DNA of 64,000 nt from Parapedobacter defluvii. GTDB taxonomy: Bacteria; Bacteroidota; Bacteroidia; Sphingobacteriales; Sphingobacteriaceae. The stretch spans positions 1 to 64,000 of the forward strand of contig NZ_BMIK01000013.1 of assembly GCF_014642075.1 (NCBI RefSeq). The letters run 5' to 3'. Numbering within the stretch: the stretch's first letter is position 1; each line of letters begins with the position of its first letter. Under the pieces are notes generated by a model. The model saw nothing but the letters and a program-made list of their open reading frames with translations. It searched no databases and was not told the origin of the DNA. Shown here one piece after another: positions 44,501-50,600 of this stretch. Both the position numbers and the translations under genes were made by a program.

Positions 44501-44674
44501 TTGTCCCATATGAACCTAAACAGAATGTTCTACAGCAACCAACGGGAGAATGAGCTCGTTGTCTATCATTTGCTTGCCAAATATTACCTGACGGTTTCCA
44601 AGAAATACGAGCGCTTTTTGGATCAGAAAACACCCTCCGTTCTTCCAGAACCGAGGGTAGCAGCTTTCCGATAA
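41528..44674 (+). CDS. LanB-type dehydratase, full length (class I lanthipeptide family)
   Basis: A 1048-residue protein with both LanB parts. The N-terminal glutamylation domain (about 1-720) has SSRATPFGLFSSIAHGTVEP at 89-108, the family hallmark; the C-terminal elimination domain (SpaB_C type, about 745-1040) has EWVYLKLYCGQKETD and WYFIRYRDTDHHLRVRF at about 788-804. In characterised LanBs the enzyme uses glutamyl-tRNA(Glu) to glutamylate Ser/Thr and then eliminates glutamate. ATG 41528 follows a GGAAGAGGG-like RBS. It overlaps the REC gene by 10 bp. No LanC cyclase, LanT or protease is in the window, and the likely precursor has no Cys, so the product may be only dehydrated. Confidence 0.9.
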   Translation: MPIKGESGDYFVVRTPRLPLKALNGIHRTDPSTVSTFIGALRTLDPQVEDALFLASRILHDEIKHHLDNNLQFPEKLAVTAYKYLLRMSSRATPFGLFSSIAHGTVEPAQTDIRLTGNIAPHTRIDMELFESMRDTLLLDQACYPFLTFFPNSSIHIHEDHYRFFIYRNRDGRQECHWIRVAKNPLIEAILQRARTGATFAALLETAAAFHIPQERGKDFIIRLTYEQLLHTDLEPTISGDTQLSAIQSLLGKVTGTGNVPSKYSGYLKLWKLLSRVNKQNGRLARLAAPMPVTIFQTDSLTHTHTCKLGKSLTDTITREIAELHPLYQNPIPKHLCEFRDRFSERYGEQEVPLLEALDLDRGVGYGNPTAQYFHENPLLDGLSFAHAANARTGDASEKIFRKYLSTVPERGQRILKLEPEDLAGLQQGGGIPILPDQGCYALGNLLTTNPGKQPDPQNFRFHLLACGGPSSIPLMTRFAHLDSRLLESLKDSAAAEQQLYPDEVIAEIVHMPGKRIGNILLRPSLHPYEIPVLGRSTLPMEYQIGLSDILVSVTAGEVVLRSKRLDKIIRPRLSSAHNYQSGMNVYRFLCDVQEQHAYRLFWDWGDSPRYHTFLPRVCYKHLILHRAQWNIPSHVYREIKNLAKNRAIDTVRHRYGIPEDVVLADGDNEIPLKLTNGLSERIFLHALKAGNVRLYEPLYPEFFSPVVDERGRSYHNEIIIPFFLRGNSSLARKRKIHCNSSVQRVFPPGSEWVYLKLYCGQKETDRIIANHLSPFLAGIAKEIPLKKWYFIRYRDTDHHLRVRFHLEDAGNAPKLMTLLNNKFGKLIESRTVHSIQYDTYIREVERYGGKSIELCEAIFHQHSEFVLRIAPMFLKPEMGQGRWMLAMKGVDQLLDAFAISNPGKLDLVSAWRSAMLTEYAKPDELKRKLDVRYREVKSNLTDYMERGGIYPPVHGDLRSSIVSFANGIKLAFGKDWSISGRNETTNLLFSLSHMNLNRMFYSNQRENELVVYHLLAKYYLTVSKKYERFLDQKTPSVLPEPRVAAFR

Positions 44675-44682
44675 GCGTCCGG

Positions 44683-45390
44683 TTACCCGATACCCAGCTT
44701 TTGGAAGACAGCTTCTTTAAACGATGATCCCAAAGGAATATTACCTATGCTTCCCTGCATGATGATCTCCCGGGGTGTCAACTTCTCAACATAATCCAGG
44801 TTGACAATGTACGACCTATGTACGCGCATGAATCTATCCGGAGGCAGCTTTTCCAGCATATTGGTCAGAGATTCCTGCACGATGTGTGTTTTATTCAGGG
44901 TTTCTATCTCGACATATACCCGGTCTGCTTTGATAAAAAATATGTCGTCATGTTTTACGATCAGGTTGCTATATCCCGATTTCACTGTGATAAAGCTTTT
45001 CGTCTCTTGAATACCGGCTTTTCCAAGCTGCAACCGTGCTTTGTCGACAGCTTTCAGGAACCTTGGGTAATCGTAGGGTTTAACCAAATAATCTGCTACA
45101 TTGTATTCGAAGCTTTCCACGGCATATTCATGGGATGCGGTCACAAAGATAAATAACGGCGGACTGGCCAGACTCTTCAGTAATTCCATCCCCGAAATCC
45201 CAGGCATCAGGATATCGGAAAAAACGAGCTGTATTCCCTTTCCCTGCCCGATGTGGTTAAAAGCGGACATGGCATCCTTGAAAACTCCCTCAAGCCTGAG
45301 AATCGGTGTTCTATGGATATGCCCTACGATGTCGGCTCTCGGCAATGGGTCATCTTCGACAACGATGCAACTAATTGTGCTTTGGTTCAT
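44683..45390 (-). CDS. LytTR-type response regulator
   Basis: A 235-residue regulator with an N-terminal receiver (CIVVEDDPLPRADIVGHIHR, phospho-Asp in LVFSDILMPGISGMELL, VTASHEYAVESFEYNVADYL and a Lys in LVKPYDYP) and a C-terminal LytTR DNA-binding domain (about 130-235: FITVKSGYSNLIVKHDDIFF, RFMRVHRSYIVNLDYVEKLT). LytTR proteins bind direct repeats. It overlaps its sensor kinase gene by 4 bp and converges with lanB, 8 bp away. Likely regulates the RiPP locus, by position. Confidence 0.9.
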   Translation of the reverse strand: MNQSTISCIVVEDDPLPRADIVGHIHRTPILRLEGVFKDAMSAFNHIGQGKGIQLVFSDILMPGISGMELLKSLASPPLFIFVTASHEYAVESFEYNVADYLVKPYDYPRFLKAVDKARLQLGKAGIQETKSFITVKSGYSNLIVKHDDIFFIKADRVYVEIETLNKTHIVQESLTNMLEKLPPDRFMRVHRSYIVNLDYVEKLTPREIIMQGSIGNIPLGSSFKEAVFQKLGIG

Positions 45391-46484
45391 TTCAGATCGA
45401 TTTTGAGTTTGACGTGGTAACTCCCGTTTTCCCTCCACGTGGTTATTTCATGTTTTTCTGGATAATAGTATTTGAGACGCTTAGTAGCGTTTTCAAGCCC
45501 CACACCACCGAAAATTCGCCCTCCGTTTTCGTCGGGTTCCGGTATAATTGCAGCGTTCAAGATTTCCATATGAAAGACATTGTTTTCCATCCAGGCCTTG
45601 ATTTGAATCCAGTTATTATCCGGGTGCACTTCCGGCCCGTGCTTGAATGCGTTTTCCACAAATGGGACTAGGATAAGCGGGGCGATTTTATAGGGCTTGT
45701 CCACGTTTTCGACATCGTAGTCTATTTTGATGGCATCACCGTATTTGAGCCGGTTCAATTGCACATAGTCTGACAGGAAAGCCGTTTCCCGGGAAAGGGC
45801 GATCCGATTACTGTCGGATTCGTATAAAATGTACCGCATCAAACCGGAGAGCTTTAAAATCATTTCGGGTGTTTCCTGGTCGAACCGCTTGGCCATGATG
45901 TAGATATTATTCAGCGTGTTGAACAGGAAATGCGGCGTGATCTGAGACTTGAGGAATTTCACTTCCAGTGAGAGGTTCGCATTTTCCAATAGCGCATTTT
46001 TGTATCCGCTTTCCATCAGTGACTTCATCAGTTTGGGCCCGATTGGCAGGTAAACCATAAAGATGAAATCGAAAACAAAAACATCCAAATTAGGCAACCT
46101 GAACATTCCCGCGATGCCATTTTCTGTCACGAACTCCAGGTAATACCGCCACCGCTCGTCCGGGTTGGGGTACAGTTGCAGACTCAATTTACAGGTAAAA
46201 TAATTTACAGTGGCCCACCAGGCATAGGCGAAGACGGTCCAAATCGGAATGATGTAGTATTTTCCTCCGAGAATCCCTTTGTTGACAAGAAAAGGTACGG
46301 TAAAGTAGAATAAGGGAAAGACAATGACCCAGTCCTTGACCGTAAAAAGCCATGTGTCTGGTCCGGCTAGCCGATTGTAGTTCAGGTAGTAGAACAGCGA
46401 GAAAAAAAACCAAAATACGATATGACAGATGATCCGGACTTTTCTGTCGTACCATTTGAACCAATTAAAGGTCAATTTTTTCAT
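45387..46484 (-). CDS. LytS/YehU-type sensor histidine kinase
   Basis: A membrane histidine kinase of 365 residues. Four or so helices fill residues 1-150 (KVRIICHIVFWFFFSLFYYL and others). The kinase core is the HisKA_7 type: FLKSQITPHFLFNTLNNIYI with the phospho-His, followed by LSGLMRYILYESDSNRIALS and ATPase motifs LVPFVENAFKHGPEVHPDNN and GRIFGGVGLENATKRLKYYY. There is no separate periplasmic sensor domain. It forms a two-component system with the LytTR regulator just downstream; the signal is unknown, but a peptide signal is plausible beside a RiPP gene. Confidence 0.92.
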   Translation of the reverse strand: MKKLTFNWFKWYDRKVRIICHIVFWFFFSLFYYLNYNRLAGPDTWLFTVKDWVIVFPLFYFTVPFLVNKGILGGKYYIIPIWTVFAYAWWATVNYFTCKLSLQLYPNPDERWRYYLEFVTENGIAGMFRLPNLDVFVFDFIFMVYLPIGPKLMKSLMESGYKNALLENANLSLEVKFLKSQITPHFLFNTLNNIYIMAKRFDQETPEMILKLSGLMRYILYESDSNRIALSRETAFLSDYVQLNRLKYGDAIKIDYDVENVDKPYKIAPLILVPFVENAFKHGPEVHPDNNWIQIKAWMENNVFHMEILNAAIIPEPDENGGRIFGGVGLENATKRLKYYYPEKHEITTWRENGSYHVKLKIDLK

Positions 46485-46768
46485 GCGATGCAAGAAATAT
46501 GAAATACAATATTAGCAAGGCACATAACCCGATCGGATTAAGTCAAATAATACGGATTTCAATTTCTCACAATTATAACAAAACAAATCAAAAAAACCAT
46601 TCTTTGGTGGGCTCGTTGTGTTGTTACAGATTAACGGAAGTTCGTAAAGTTTTCTGTGGTTGGCGGTCAGCTTACCGCAAGGTTTACCACCGGACAAGGT
46701 CGTGTCCGCCGTTGGCTACTAATTTGCCGTGTATGCTGGTAAAAACTTTGAATGATCCGATGAAATTC

Positions 46769-46776
46769 ATATTTTT
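46769..46776 (+). promoter_or_regulatory. -7 element of the nucleotidyltransferase gene
   Basis: TATTTTTG lies 6 nt before the ATG at 46783. The remaining 46485-46768 gap shows no gene; a 298-bp AT-rich spacer. Confidence 0.5.
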
Positions 46777-46782
46777 GAACCA

Positions 46783-47064
46783 ATGATTGATTCAAGAAAA
46801 CAACAGATCATCAAAGAAATCACCGCGAAATTCAATCCATCGCTGGTTGGTGTGTTCGGTTCTTATGCCCGAGGGCAGCAAGGGATTCGGAGCGATCTTG
46901 ATATATTGATTGATTTCAATCACCGAGTCAACCTATTAGATCTTATTGGTCTTGAAAACGAATTATCCAAGAAACTAGGCATTAGAGTGGATTTGGTAAC
47001 TGCTAGTTCGTTGCATCAACGTTTACGACCTATTATTGAGCGAGACTTGATCCGTATTACCTAA
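46783..47064 (+). CDS. MntA-like minimal nucleotidyltransferase (antitoxin family)
   Basis: A 93-residue nucleotidyltransferase with the site GVFGSYARGQQGIRSDLDIL (GSx10DxD) and a second Asp in VDLVTASSL. In HepT/MntA systems this enzyme AMPylates and so neutralises the HEPN RNase toxin. The toxin partner is present only as a truncated copy starting at the overlapping TAATG. The motif is complete, so it may still be active. AT-rich, unlike its neighbours, which suggests recent transfer. Confidence 0.85.
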   Translation: MIDSRKQQIIKEITAKFNPSLVGVFGSYARGQQGIRSDLDILIDFNHRVNLLDLIGLENELSKKLGIRVDLVTASSLHQRLRPIIERDLIRIT

Positions 47065-47215
47065 TGGAAAAATTATCCTCCATTTATCTTCATCATATTT
47101 TGGAGTGTATTTCACGAATCCGAGCGTATACCAAAGACATCGATGAACAAGCATTTTTAAAAGATTTCCTCCTTCAGGATGCTGTAATTAGAAACTTCGA
47201 AGTACTAAAGGCCAA
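47064..47215 (+). pseudogene. hepT-like HEPN toxin gene, truncated
   Basis: ATG 47064 overlaps the MntA stop. The reading starts MEKLSSIYLHHILECISRIR and AYTKDIDEQAFLKDFLLQDA with VIRNFEVLKA, which matches the N-terminal half of HepT-type proteins. After about 47215 the match ends and the frame runs into the antisense of the DUF5675-type cassette. The HEPN catalytic R-x4-6-H motif, normally further on, is missing, so the toxin should be dead. Confidence 0.75.
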
Positions 47216-47217
47216 CT

Positions 47218-47252
47218 TAAAAAGAGGATGCCTGACCTTTTAGACATCCCCC
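47218..47252 (-). terminator. terminator of the small minus-strand cassette
   Basis: On the minus strand GGATG-TCT ... AGG-CATCC pairs and is followed by TCTTTTTAAG. Stem bases are 47227-47231 and 47246-47250. It lies at the junction with the hepT remnant. Confidence 0.6.
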
Positions 47253-47271
47253 TGATTTTGCCGGGCCACCT

Positions 47272-47445
47272 TCATCCCCGCTTTTGCAGCCACCGCTGCA
47301 GCAACCAGCTTACCACAAAGCTCACCACCGCGCCGATGGCAGCCAACACTACGGTCTTGGCAATGTCATACACACCAAGGAAGGCCAAGGCACTGAGCAG
47401 TGTACCACTGCCCGTACCGATGCCGATTTGTTGGCTATTTTTCAT
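47272..47445 (-). CDS. 57-residue one-helix membrane protein (holin-like)
   Basis: A short protein coded ATG 47445 to TGA 47272: MKNSQQIGIGTGSGTLLSAL, then AFLGVYDIAKTVVLAAIGAV and VSFVVSWLLQRWLQKRG. One or two helices with Gly at regular steps and a basic end. It overlaps the previous gene by 11 bp. Small proteins like this in phage lysis cassettes are holins; the likeness is only structural. Seen in other Sphingobacteriaceae beside DUF5675 proteins, as I recall. Confidence 0.65.
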   Translation of the reverse strand: MKNSQQIGIGTGSGTLLSALAFLGVYDIAKTVVLAAIGAVVSFVVSWLLQRWLQKRG

Positions 47446-47662
47446 CGGATTTGCCCTCCTCCTTTTTTGAAGTACCTTCCAGCGCTTCGGCCAGGGTTAG
47501 CGCAAGCGCTACGTATTTGGCCACAGCCACTACCCGGGGTGGTAATTTGAGGGGCGAAGCGATGATTAATTGGCTGGCCACGGCAAGCCCTTCTTTGATC
47601 CGATCGTATAAGGCCGGTTTTCCCGCTACGGGTAGTCCGACCGTATTTTCTTGCTGTTTCAT
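47435..47662 (-). CDS. 75-residue hypothetical protein
   Basis: MKQQENTVGLPVAGKPALYD, a helical middle (IKEGLAVASQLIIASPLKLP and RVVAVAKYVALALTLAEALE) and an acidic-basic tail EGTSKKEEGKSDEK. The middle is fairly hydrophobic and may be amphipathic. No family is recognised. It overlaps the holin-like gene by 11 bp (SDEK stop) and lies next to the DUF5675 gene, with the palindromic repeat element between. Confidence 0.6.
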   Translation of the reverse strand: MKQQENTVGLPVAGKPALYDRIKEGLAVASQLIIASPLKLPPRVVAVAKYVALALTLAEALEGTSKKEEGKSDEK

Positions 47663-47704
47663 TTGTTCGATTTTCGTAATAGATTTATTTAAAGATATTT
47701 ATAG

Positions 47705-47778
47705 AACTTAGTAAGCCCAACGAAACTGTAACGCTCGCTACGCTCACGCCACTAGGTTTCTTATGGGCTTACTAAGTT
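47705..47778. repeat. palindromic repeat element, solitary copy
   Basis: A perfect 15-bp inverted repeat, AACTTAGTAAGCCCA (47705-47719) and TGGGCTTACTAAGTT (47764-47778), encloses a core CTGTAACGCTCGCTACGCTC then ACGCCACTAGG. The core is nearly the same as that of the 77-bp array at 17.6-18.1 kb, while the arms are unrelated in sequence to the arms there. Confidence 0.85.
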
Positions 47779-47873
47779 GCCTGGGGGAGCAATAAATCCC
47801 AGTTCCAGGGTGGATCACTGAATTTAAAACTGCACCTTCCCCCTCGGGTTTTTATGCCCTTTGCAAACACGGC

Positions 47874-48371
47874 CTAGGATGTGGAAGCGAAGCGCCCCGG
47901 ATCCCGTCGTGGAGCAAAGGGCTGAAACCCATTCTCCACCACCACCCTATCATTCCCTTTTTCAATCTGTTCCACCAGGAGTGGGTACACATAGCGGTAT
48001 GCCGCCGCCGAGTGCATCACCTGATAATCACCATCCAGCCGCTGCCAATACGAACCGGTGAGCGGGCAGCCCGCGGTCTGCGTATGGTAATTGCCAATGT
48101 GGATGAATACCAGCCGGTAATTGGGTATTTCGGTTATTTCAATCATTCCCCGGTGCATATGCGGATACTTAACCCCATAGCGGGCGTTCATGCCCGCACC
48201 GTGATTGAGCGAGAGCCCATACTCCCCTTCGGGAATGCAGGTGAGGCCCTGAACCTTCTCTACACGGATGCTGTCTTCCAGCAGGTAGCAGGCGAAGAGC
48301 CTGTTGATATAGAGGTGGCTGAGGGTACTGTTCTTTCCCTGCGCCACGCGGGTGATTGTTATTCTATCCAT
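47874..48371 (-). CDS. DUF5675 family protein
   Basis: A 165-residue soluble protein. Its 'NSTLSHLYINRLFACYLLED' start, CIPEGEYGLSLNHGAGMNAR, MIEITEIPNYRLVFIHIGNY and TAGCPLTGSYWQRLDG (with HIGNYHTQTAGCP) are the family marks. The Cys and His suggest an enzyme site, and the fold has been compared with endopeptidase-like cell-wall enzymes, but the function is unproven. It sits in a cassette with DUF6266 proteins and small membrane proteins. Confidence 0.8.
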   Translation of the reverse strand: MDRITITRVAQGKNSTLSHLYINRLFACYLLEDSIRVEKVQGLTCIPEGEYGLSLNHGAGMNARYGVKYPHMHRGMIEITEIPNYRLVFIHIGNYHTQTAGCPLTGSYWQRLDGDYQVMHSAAAYRYVYPLLVEQIEKGNDRVVVENGFQPFAPRRDPGRFASTS

Positions 48372-48380
48372 TTTTAATTC

Positions 48381-49055
48381 TCAGTTGTCGGTTTCAAAAC
48401 CGGAAGTCATCACAAGCTCAGCATCCACCAACGTTCCGAGGAACACGCTATCGGAGGCCGATCGGCGTATGCGATCCATTAGGAAACCGTAGCAGTGCAC
48501 CGTACCGTTCAGCATCTCCGCTGCCACCTGCATATCCAGTTGCCCATCTCCCCTGCAGGCCGTGCCCTCGCTCAACACCAGGCGCTGATGGGTCTGGTTG
48601 TACACCAGCAGATAAGCAGGCACATTATTATCGATAAGCATGCTGTCGACGGTCATCCAGCTAAGCGTGAATACCCCTTCGCCGAAGGCAAGCTCCGGAT
48701 AACGCATCGGCGGCAATGGCCCGCAGCTAACCAATACCCGTTCGGCACTGACATACAGGTCGGGGTAATCGCCGGCAATCGCATCCTGGAGCACCTGCCG
48801 GGTTGCCCAGTTGGGGCCTGACAGTTTCTTCCGGTTGCCCGGCTTGAACGTATCGGCCAGCACGGGCACGAGCGGTGCAAGGAACTGCGTGGCCAGTTTC
48901 ATCCGCAGCCGCTGTGCCTGCTGCGCGGGACTGGGTGGGGTGGTGCGCGGCTTGGGTGCCGAGCGCACATAGGATACGCCGTTGCGTGTGTAGTAGACGA
49001 GGCCTCCCACCTTGCCGTGCGGGGTACCTCCTGTTAGAATAGCCATATTGCTCAT
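48381..49055 (-). CDS. DUF6266 family protein (copy 1)
   Basis: A 224-residue protein beginning MSNMAILTGGTPHGKVGGLV and YYTRNGVSYVRSAPKPRTTP, followed by an all-beta region with SPAQQAQRLRMKLATQFLAP. The N-terminal 'GKVGGLVYY..NG..Y.RS.P' is the DUF6266 sign. No signal peptide. It is paralogous to the next gene, with a shared start (GKVGxV, PPxxAQxxQRLR) and beta-sandwich tail. The function is not known; the fold is suspected to be structural. Confidence 0.85.
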   Translation of the reverse strand: MSNMAILTGGTPHGKVGGLVYYTRNGVSYVRSAPKPRTTPPSPAQQAQRLRMKLATQFLAPLVPVLADTFKPGNRKKLSGPNWATRQVLQDAIAGDYPDLYVSAERVLVSCGPLPPMRYPELAFGEGVFTLSWMTVDSMLIDNNVPAYLLVYNQTHQRLVLSEGTACRGDGQLDMQVAAEMLNGTVHCYGFLMDRIRRSASDSVFLGTLVDAELVMTSGFETDN

Positions 49056-49110
49056 GAATAAGAGAAGTAAGGGGGGCCATGCCCCCTTACCGGTGATACC
49101 ATTGATCTGC

Positions 49111-49752
49111 CTATTGGAAGGTAACTTCCCCTAAGTAGACCGTTTTTGAAACCTTCCTGCCATCGTGGCTGGCGAAGAACATCCACGCGTGGCCGGTTTG
49201 CCCCACAAAGGGCGCCGGCACGTCCACCACCGCCTCGCCATCTTCCCGCGTGGCGGGCGTGTCGGTGGTGATGAACAGCTGCCGCTCCACGTTGTGCACC
49301 ACGATGTAGGCCACATCGTTGCTGGCACCCCCGAACTGGTTGGGCGTAGGGTCCCAGGTAAGGGTGACCGATCCCTCTGCCACTTCCAGCGAACTGGTGA
49401 GCGGGATGAACAGGCCGCCGTCACTGAGCGTGACGGCCGGATAGTCCAGCTCAAAATCCGGCGCTGCACCGATAACCGCCTGCTCGATGTTGCGCTTCAC
49501 CGCCATGCTGAACTGCGCTGCCGTGAGCCGCCGGATGTGGCGGAAGCCCACCGAGAGGATGCCCTGCAGGGGCGACAGAAATTTGGTGACCAGCGCAAAG
49601 CGGAGCCGCTGGGCCACCTGTGCTTCGGTGGGTGGCACCGTACTCTTTTTCGCCAGGCCACGCAGGTAGTGGATGCCGCGCCAGCTTGCGCCGATCACGC
49701 TGCCCACTTTTCCGGAAAAGGTGCCGTTGGCACCGTTAATGAATTTTGCCAT
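49111..49752 (-). CDS. DUF6266 family protein (copy 2)
   Basis: A 213-residue paralogue: MAKFINGANGTFSGKVGSVI, GASWRGIHYLRGLAKKSTVP, then EAQVAQRLRFALVTKFLSPL. It shares the N-terminal GKVGxVxGxxxxGxxYxR pattern with copy 1 and the beta-sandwich tail (SVTLTWDPTPNQFGG). The pair lies in tandem 55 bp apart. Tandem DUF6266 genes are common in Pedobacter-like genomes. No function is known. Confidence 0.85.
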   Translation of the reverse strand: MAKFINGANGTFSGKVGSVIGASWRGIHYLRGLAKKSTVPPTEAQVAQRLRFALVTKFLSPLQGILSVGFRHIRRLTAAQFSMAVKRNIEQAVIGAAPDFELDYPAVTLSDGGLFIPLTSSLEVAEGSVTLTWDPTPNQFGGASNDVAYIVVHNVERQLFITTDTPATREDGEAVVDVPAPFVGQTGHAWMFFASHDGRKVSKTVYLGEVTFQ

Positions 49753-50156
49753 TGTTTTTAATTTTTTAAATTATTACTTCAATTTATACTCCTGCCAGTG
49801 TTTCGATGTACCGGTACGATGACTGACGGAGGCAAACATAGTTCACTGTTTTACAGCCTCATAGGTGTGTCACCCCGTTGTCACCGCTTTCGGACGATGT
49901 TGTCACCAACCTATGGCTGGAGTGACAGGAATGTCACCGGGGTAAACACCGGAATACGGGCATAAACGTGCGTAGCGTGGGCCGGCCACCCCTGGCCGAA
50001 AGGCGCCGTATCAGGGAGTAGTCTGCTGGCTGTTTCAGTGCGGTCTCCTTGCGATATCAGTGCGGCGAACCGCCAGCGGAACGCCAGCTCACCGCAGGCA
50101 TATGGCTACCCCATGCGCGGCGGTTAGGGAGCCGTCCGGCAGCGGGCGCATGCAGC
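49753..50156. other. 404-bp intergenic region with TGTCACC cluster
   Basis: No gene is seen between the DUF6266 and HTH genes. Four TGTCACC copies (49868, 49879, 49901, 49932) and one inverted form TGACA (49923-49927) lie in 71 bp, the first three inside an inverted repeat CATAGGT (49860-49866)/ACCTATG (49909-49915). The rest is G+C-rich. The cluster could be a binding site array for the HTH protein, or an origin-like iteron group. Confidence 0.5.
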
Positions 50157-50489
50157 CTATGGCCTTTTGCCCCATTTCCAGAAATAGCAGTCGCTGAGGT
50201 CCTCCTCGCGGTATCGGATCCGGTTATCGGCGTTGTACACAAACCGGAGTTTGCCGCTGTTGCGGTAGCGTGTTACCGTGCGCGGGTCCACCAATAAGAA
50301 ATCTGCCGCTTCCTTGCGGTTGTACAGGGTGTCGGGTTCCGGTTCGGCTGGTTCAGCCGCTTCATTACTGCCCGGCAGGTTAAACGCCATCACGCCGGCA
50401 AGGAGTTGTCTATTGATTTCGATTAAGTGGTCTTGTTGGCTGATCAACTGCTGTTGCTGGCTGATCAGTACTTTCAGGTAGCTTTTCAT
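50157..50489 (-). CDS. helix-turn-helix protein (excisionase/HTH_17 type)
   Basis: A 110-residue protein. The N-terminus (MKSYLKVLISQQQQLISQQD) is a Gln-rich coiled coil, probably for pairing; the C-terminal HTH_17-like domain reads YNRKEAADFLLVDPRTVTRY then RNSGKLRFVYNADNRIRYRE. It is the MerR/excisionase type that bends DNA in mobile elements. It is the first gene of the cassette with DUF6266 and DUF5675 and may control it through the TGTCACC cluster. Confidence 0.85.
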   Translation of the reverse strand: MKSYLKVLISQQQQLISQQDHLIEINRQLLAGVMAFNLPGSNEAAEPAEPEPDTLYNRKEAADFLLVDPRTVTRYRNSGKLRFVYNADNRIRYREEDLSDCYFWKWGKRP

Positions 50490-50600
50490 GGGTAAAACAG
50501 GCTTAATAGCCCATCTTCCATAGCAAGTCTGGCGCAGGGCGCCCCGTGGGAGATGCTTGGCTAAGGTAAATTAACTGATTAGATCCTTCGCAACACGAAG

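Noticed and set aside
47228-47470. Plus-strand frame MPDLLDIPLILPG as C-terminus of HepT
   Set aside because: After about 47215 the frame is antisense to a clear minus-strand holin-like gene and its terminator; it is a fusion by chance after truncation.
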